From: Hyphomicrobiales bacterium
GTDB lineage: Bacteria; Pseudomonadota; Alphaproteobacteria; Rhizobiales; OSC116
Assembly (NCBI GenBank): GCA_016744975.1
Contig: JADGDI010000020.1
Location: 1-34,307, forward strand
Reading direction: 5' to 3'
DNA length: 34,307 nucleotides
Below, piece by piece: positions 33,570 to 34,307 of the stretch. The notes under the pieces were generated by a model that ran no database searches, was not told the origin of the DNA, and saw only the letters and a program-made list of their open reading frames with translations. Each line of letters starts with the position of its first letter. The stretch's first letter is position 1. The translations under genes and the position numbers were made by a program.

Positions 33570-34307
33570 TCATGTAATTAATTTAGACTTATACATATGA
33601 GTTAAAAAAAGAAGGCTGATTATAAATGTCAAAATAAAGGTTGAATAAAGTACGATATTGATATCCTTGTTTATAAGTATGCCAACCAAAATAACAGCTG
33701 GAATGTTCAATGCCGTATTTATGGTTGATTGAATCGAGCTTATAGTCGATCTTTCAGTATTCTCGACAAGACCTTGAAAGTAAGTATAAGTTAATCTGGT
33801 AACAGTAGTAAGTATTATAATCGACATAGCAAATGAAACAATAAAAACAAAGTTACTAGTGCTTGCAAATACAATAAATGCTGCGATGGCTAGAGTTGTA
33901 AATGAAATAAATTTCAATACAAAATTGAACTTGAAATTTGTTAATAAAAGGTTCGCAATTAATTTAGAAACAATAACGCCACTAGTTGCGAATATTATAA
34001 AAATAGAATTGTCTACAGTAATTATTTGCCTTTGGTCATTTGTAAAAAAGTAAGCAATCCAGTAAGTGTTAATTACGGTTAGTAAGATTGAGAAACATAT
34101 TCCACTACTAAACATCAAGAGGTTACGTTTAGTTTCAAAAAATATTGGGTAAATCAGTTTTAGTGTTAATGGCTTCTCAGTTTGTTCATTAGTCTTATTT
34201 TTTGGCAACAAATAAAAACCTAATAAACTTAATGAAGTTAATGATGCGGCAAGAACAATCCATACTAGATTATCAAAATATATATAAAAATAAATAGCTA
34301 ACACATT
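33570..34307 (-). CDS. MFS-type transporter, C-terminal part (runs off the window)
   Basis: The open frame continues to the window edge; the apparent start is a GTG three bases from the end and is not trusted. The visible 244 residues contain about seven or eight hydrophobic segments with a charged loop (KNKTNEQTEKPLTLKL) corresponding to the central cytoplasmic loop of a 12-helix MFS protein. It would therefore be roughly the last 60% of the transporter. GLVENTERSTISSIQSTIN resembles the loop between helices 10 and 11 of MFS drug/sugar transporters. It is more AT-rich than its neighbours. The substrate is unknown. Confidence 0.65.
   Translation of the reverse strand, partial: NVLAIYFYIYFDNLVWIVLAASLTSLSLLGFYLLPKNKTNEQTEKPLTLKLIYPIFFETKRNLLMFSSGICFSILLTVINTYWIAYFFTNDQRQIITVDNSIFIIFATSGVIVSKLIANLLLTNFKFNFVLKFISFTTLAIAAFIVFASTSNFVFIVSFAMSIIILTTVTRLTYTYFQGLVENTERSTISSIQSTINTALNIPAVILVGILINKDINIVLYSTFILTFIISLLFLTHMYKSKLIT

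Noticed and set aside
1-34307. CRISPR arrays, tRNA or rRNA genes, prophage genes
   Set aside because: No regularly spaced repeats, cloverleaf-like segments or phage structural genes were seen while reading the sequence and ORF track.

Overview
The window looks like chromosomal DNA of a low-GC (roughly 40%) Gram-negative bacterium, most likely an alphaproteobacterium. The suggestion rests on gene content (peptide-type ABC transporters, DUF2147, paired half-size YeeE/YedE proteins, HBM-type chemoreceptors, a METTL25-like methyltransferase) and is inference, not a phylogenetic result. I see no tRNA, rRNA, CRISPR array or replication origin.

Layout. 1-1286: a decayed IS3-family (IS407-like) element whose orfB is frameshifted. 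1360-5185 (- strand): DUF2147 protein, membrane PAS-GGDEF-EAL protein and alpha/beta hydrolase, probably one operon. 5598-6736 (-): two half-size YeeE/YedE sulfur transporters behind a pair of ATTAG/CTAAT palindromes. 6881-10281: DedA protein with a small membrane partner, an SAM methyltransferase, an RRM RNA-binding protein and an HSL-type esterase. 10375-11220: an AraC-family regulator broken by an in-frame TAA. 11316-18144: a peptide-utilisation block with an OppA/DppBC operon (-) lacking ATPases, divergent from an XRE-cupin regulator, a three-domain Xaa-Pro aminopeptidase and a GNAT-like protein (+). 18159-22382 (-): two HBM chemoreceptors. 22650-23051: a small NTF2-like protein.

23132-33482 is a complete sialic acid uptake and catabolism locus. 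nanA and nanM are read leftward; a GntR/FCD regulator, a periplasmic binding protein, two permeases and two ATPases are read rightward; nanE and nanK are read leftward at the far end. In the model, NanM equilibrates Neu5Ac anomers in the periplasm, the ABC transporter imports the sugar, NanA splits it to ManNAc plus pyruvate, NanK phosphorylates ManNAc and NanE epimerises it to GlcNAc-6-P. A shared motif (AATAAATTGyGyACCAAAA) upstream of both the nanA/regulator divergent promoter and nanE suggests one regulon. The window ends in a partial MFS transporter.

The outstanding observation is the binding protein at 26196-27806. It is a circular permutation of a family 5 solute-binding protein. After a normal signal peptide comes the sequence that should be the C-terminal half, then a short linker, then the sequence that should be the N-terminal half. 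The ordinary paralogue at 13210-14811 provides an internal reference for the usual order.
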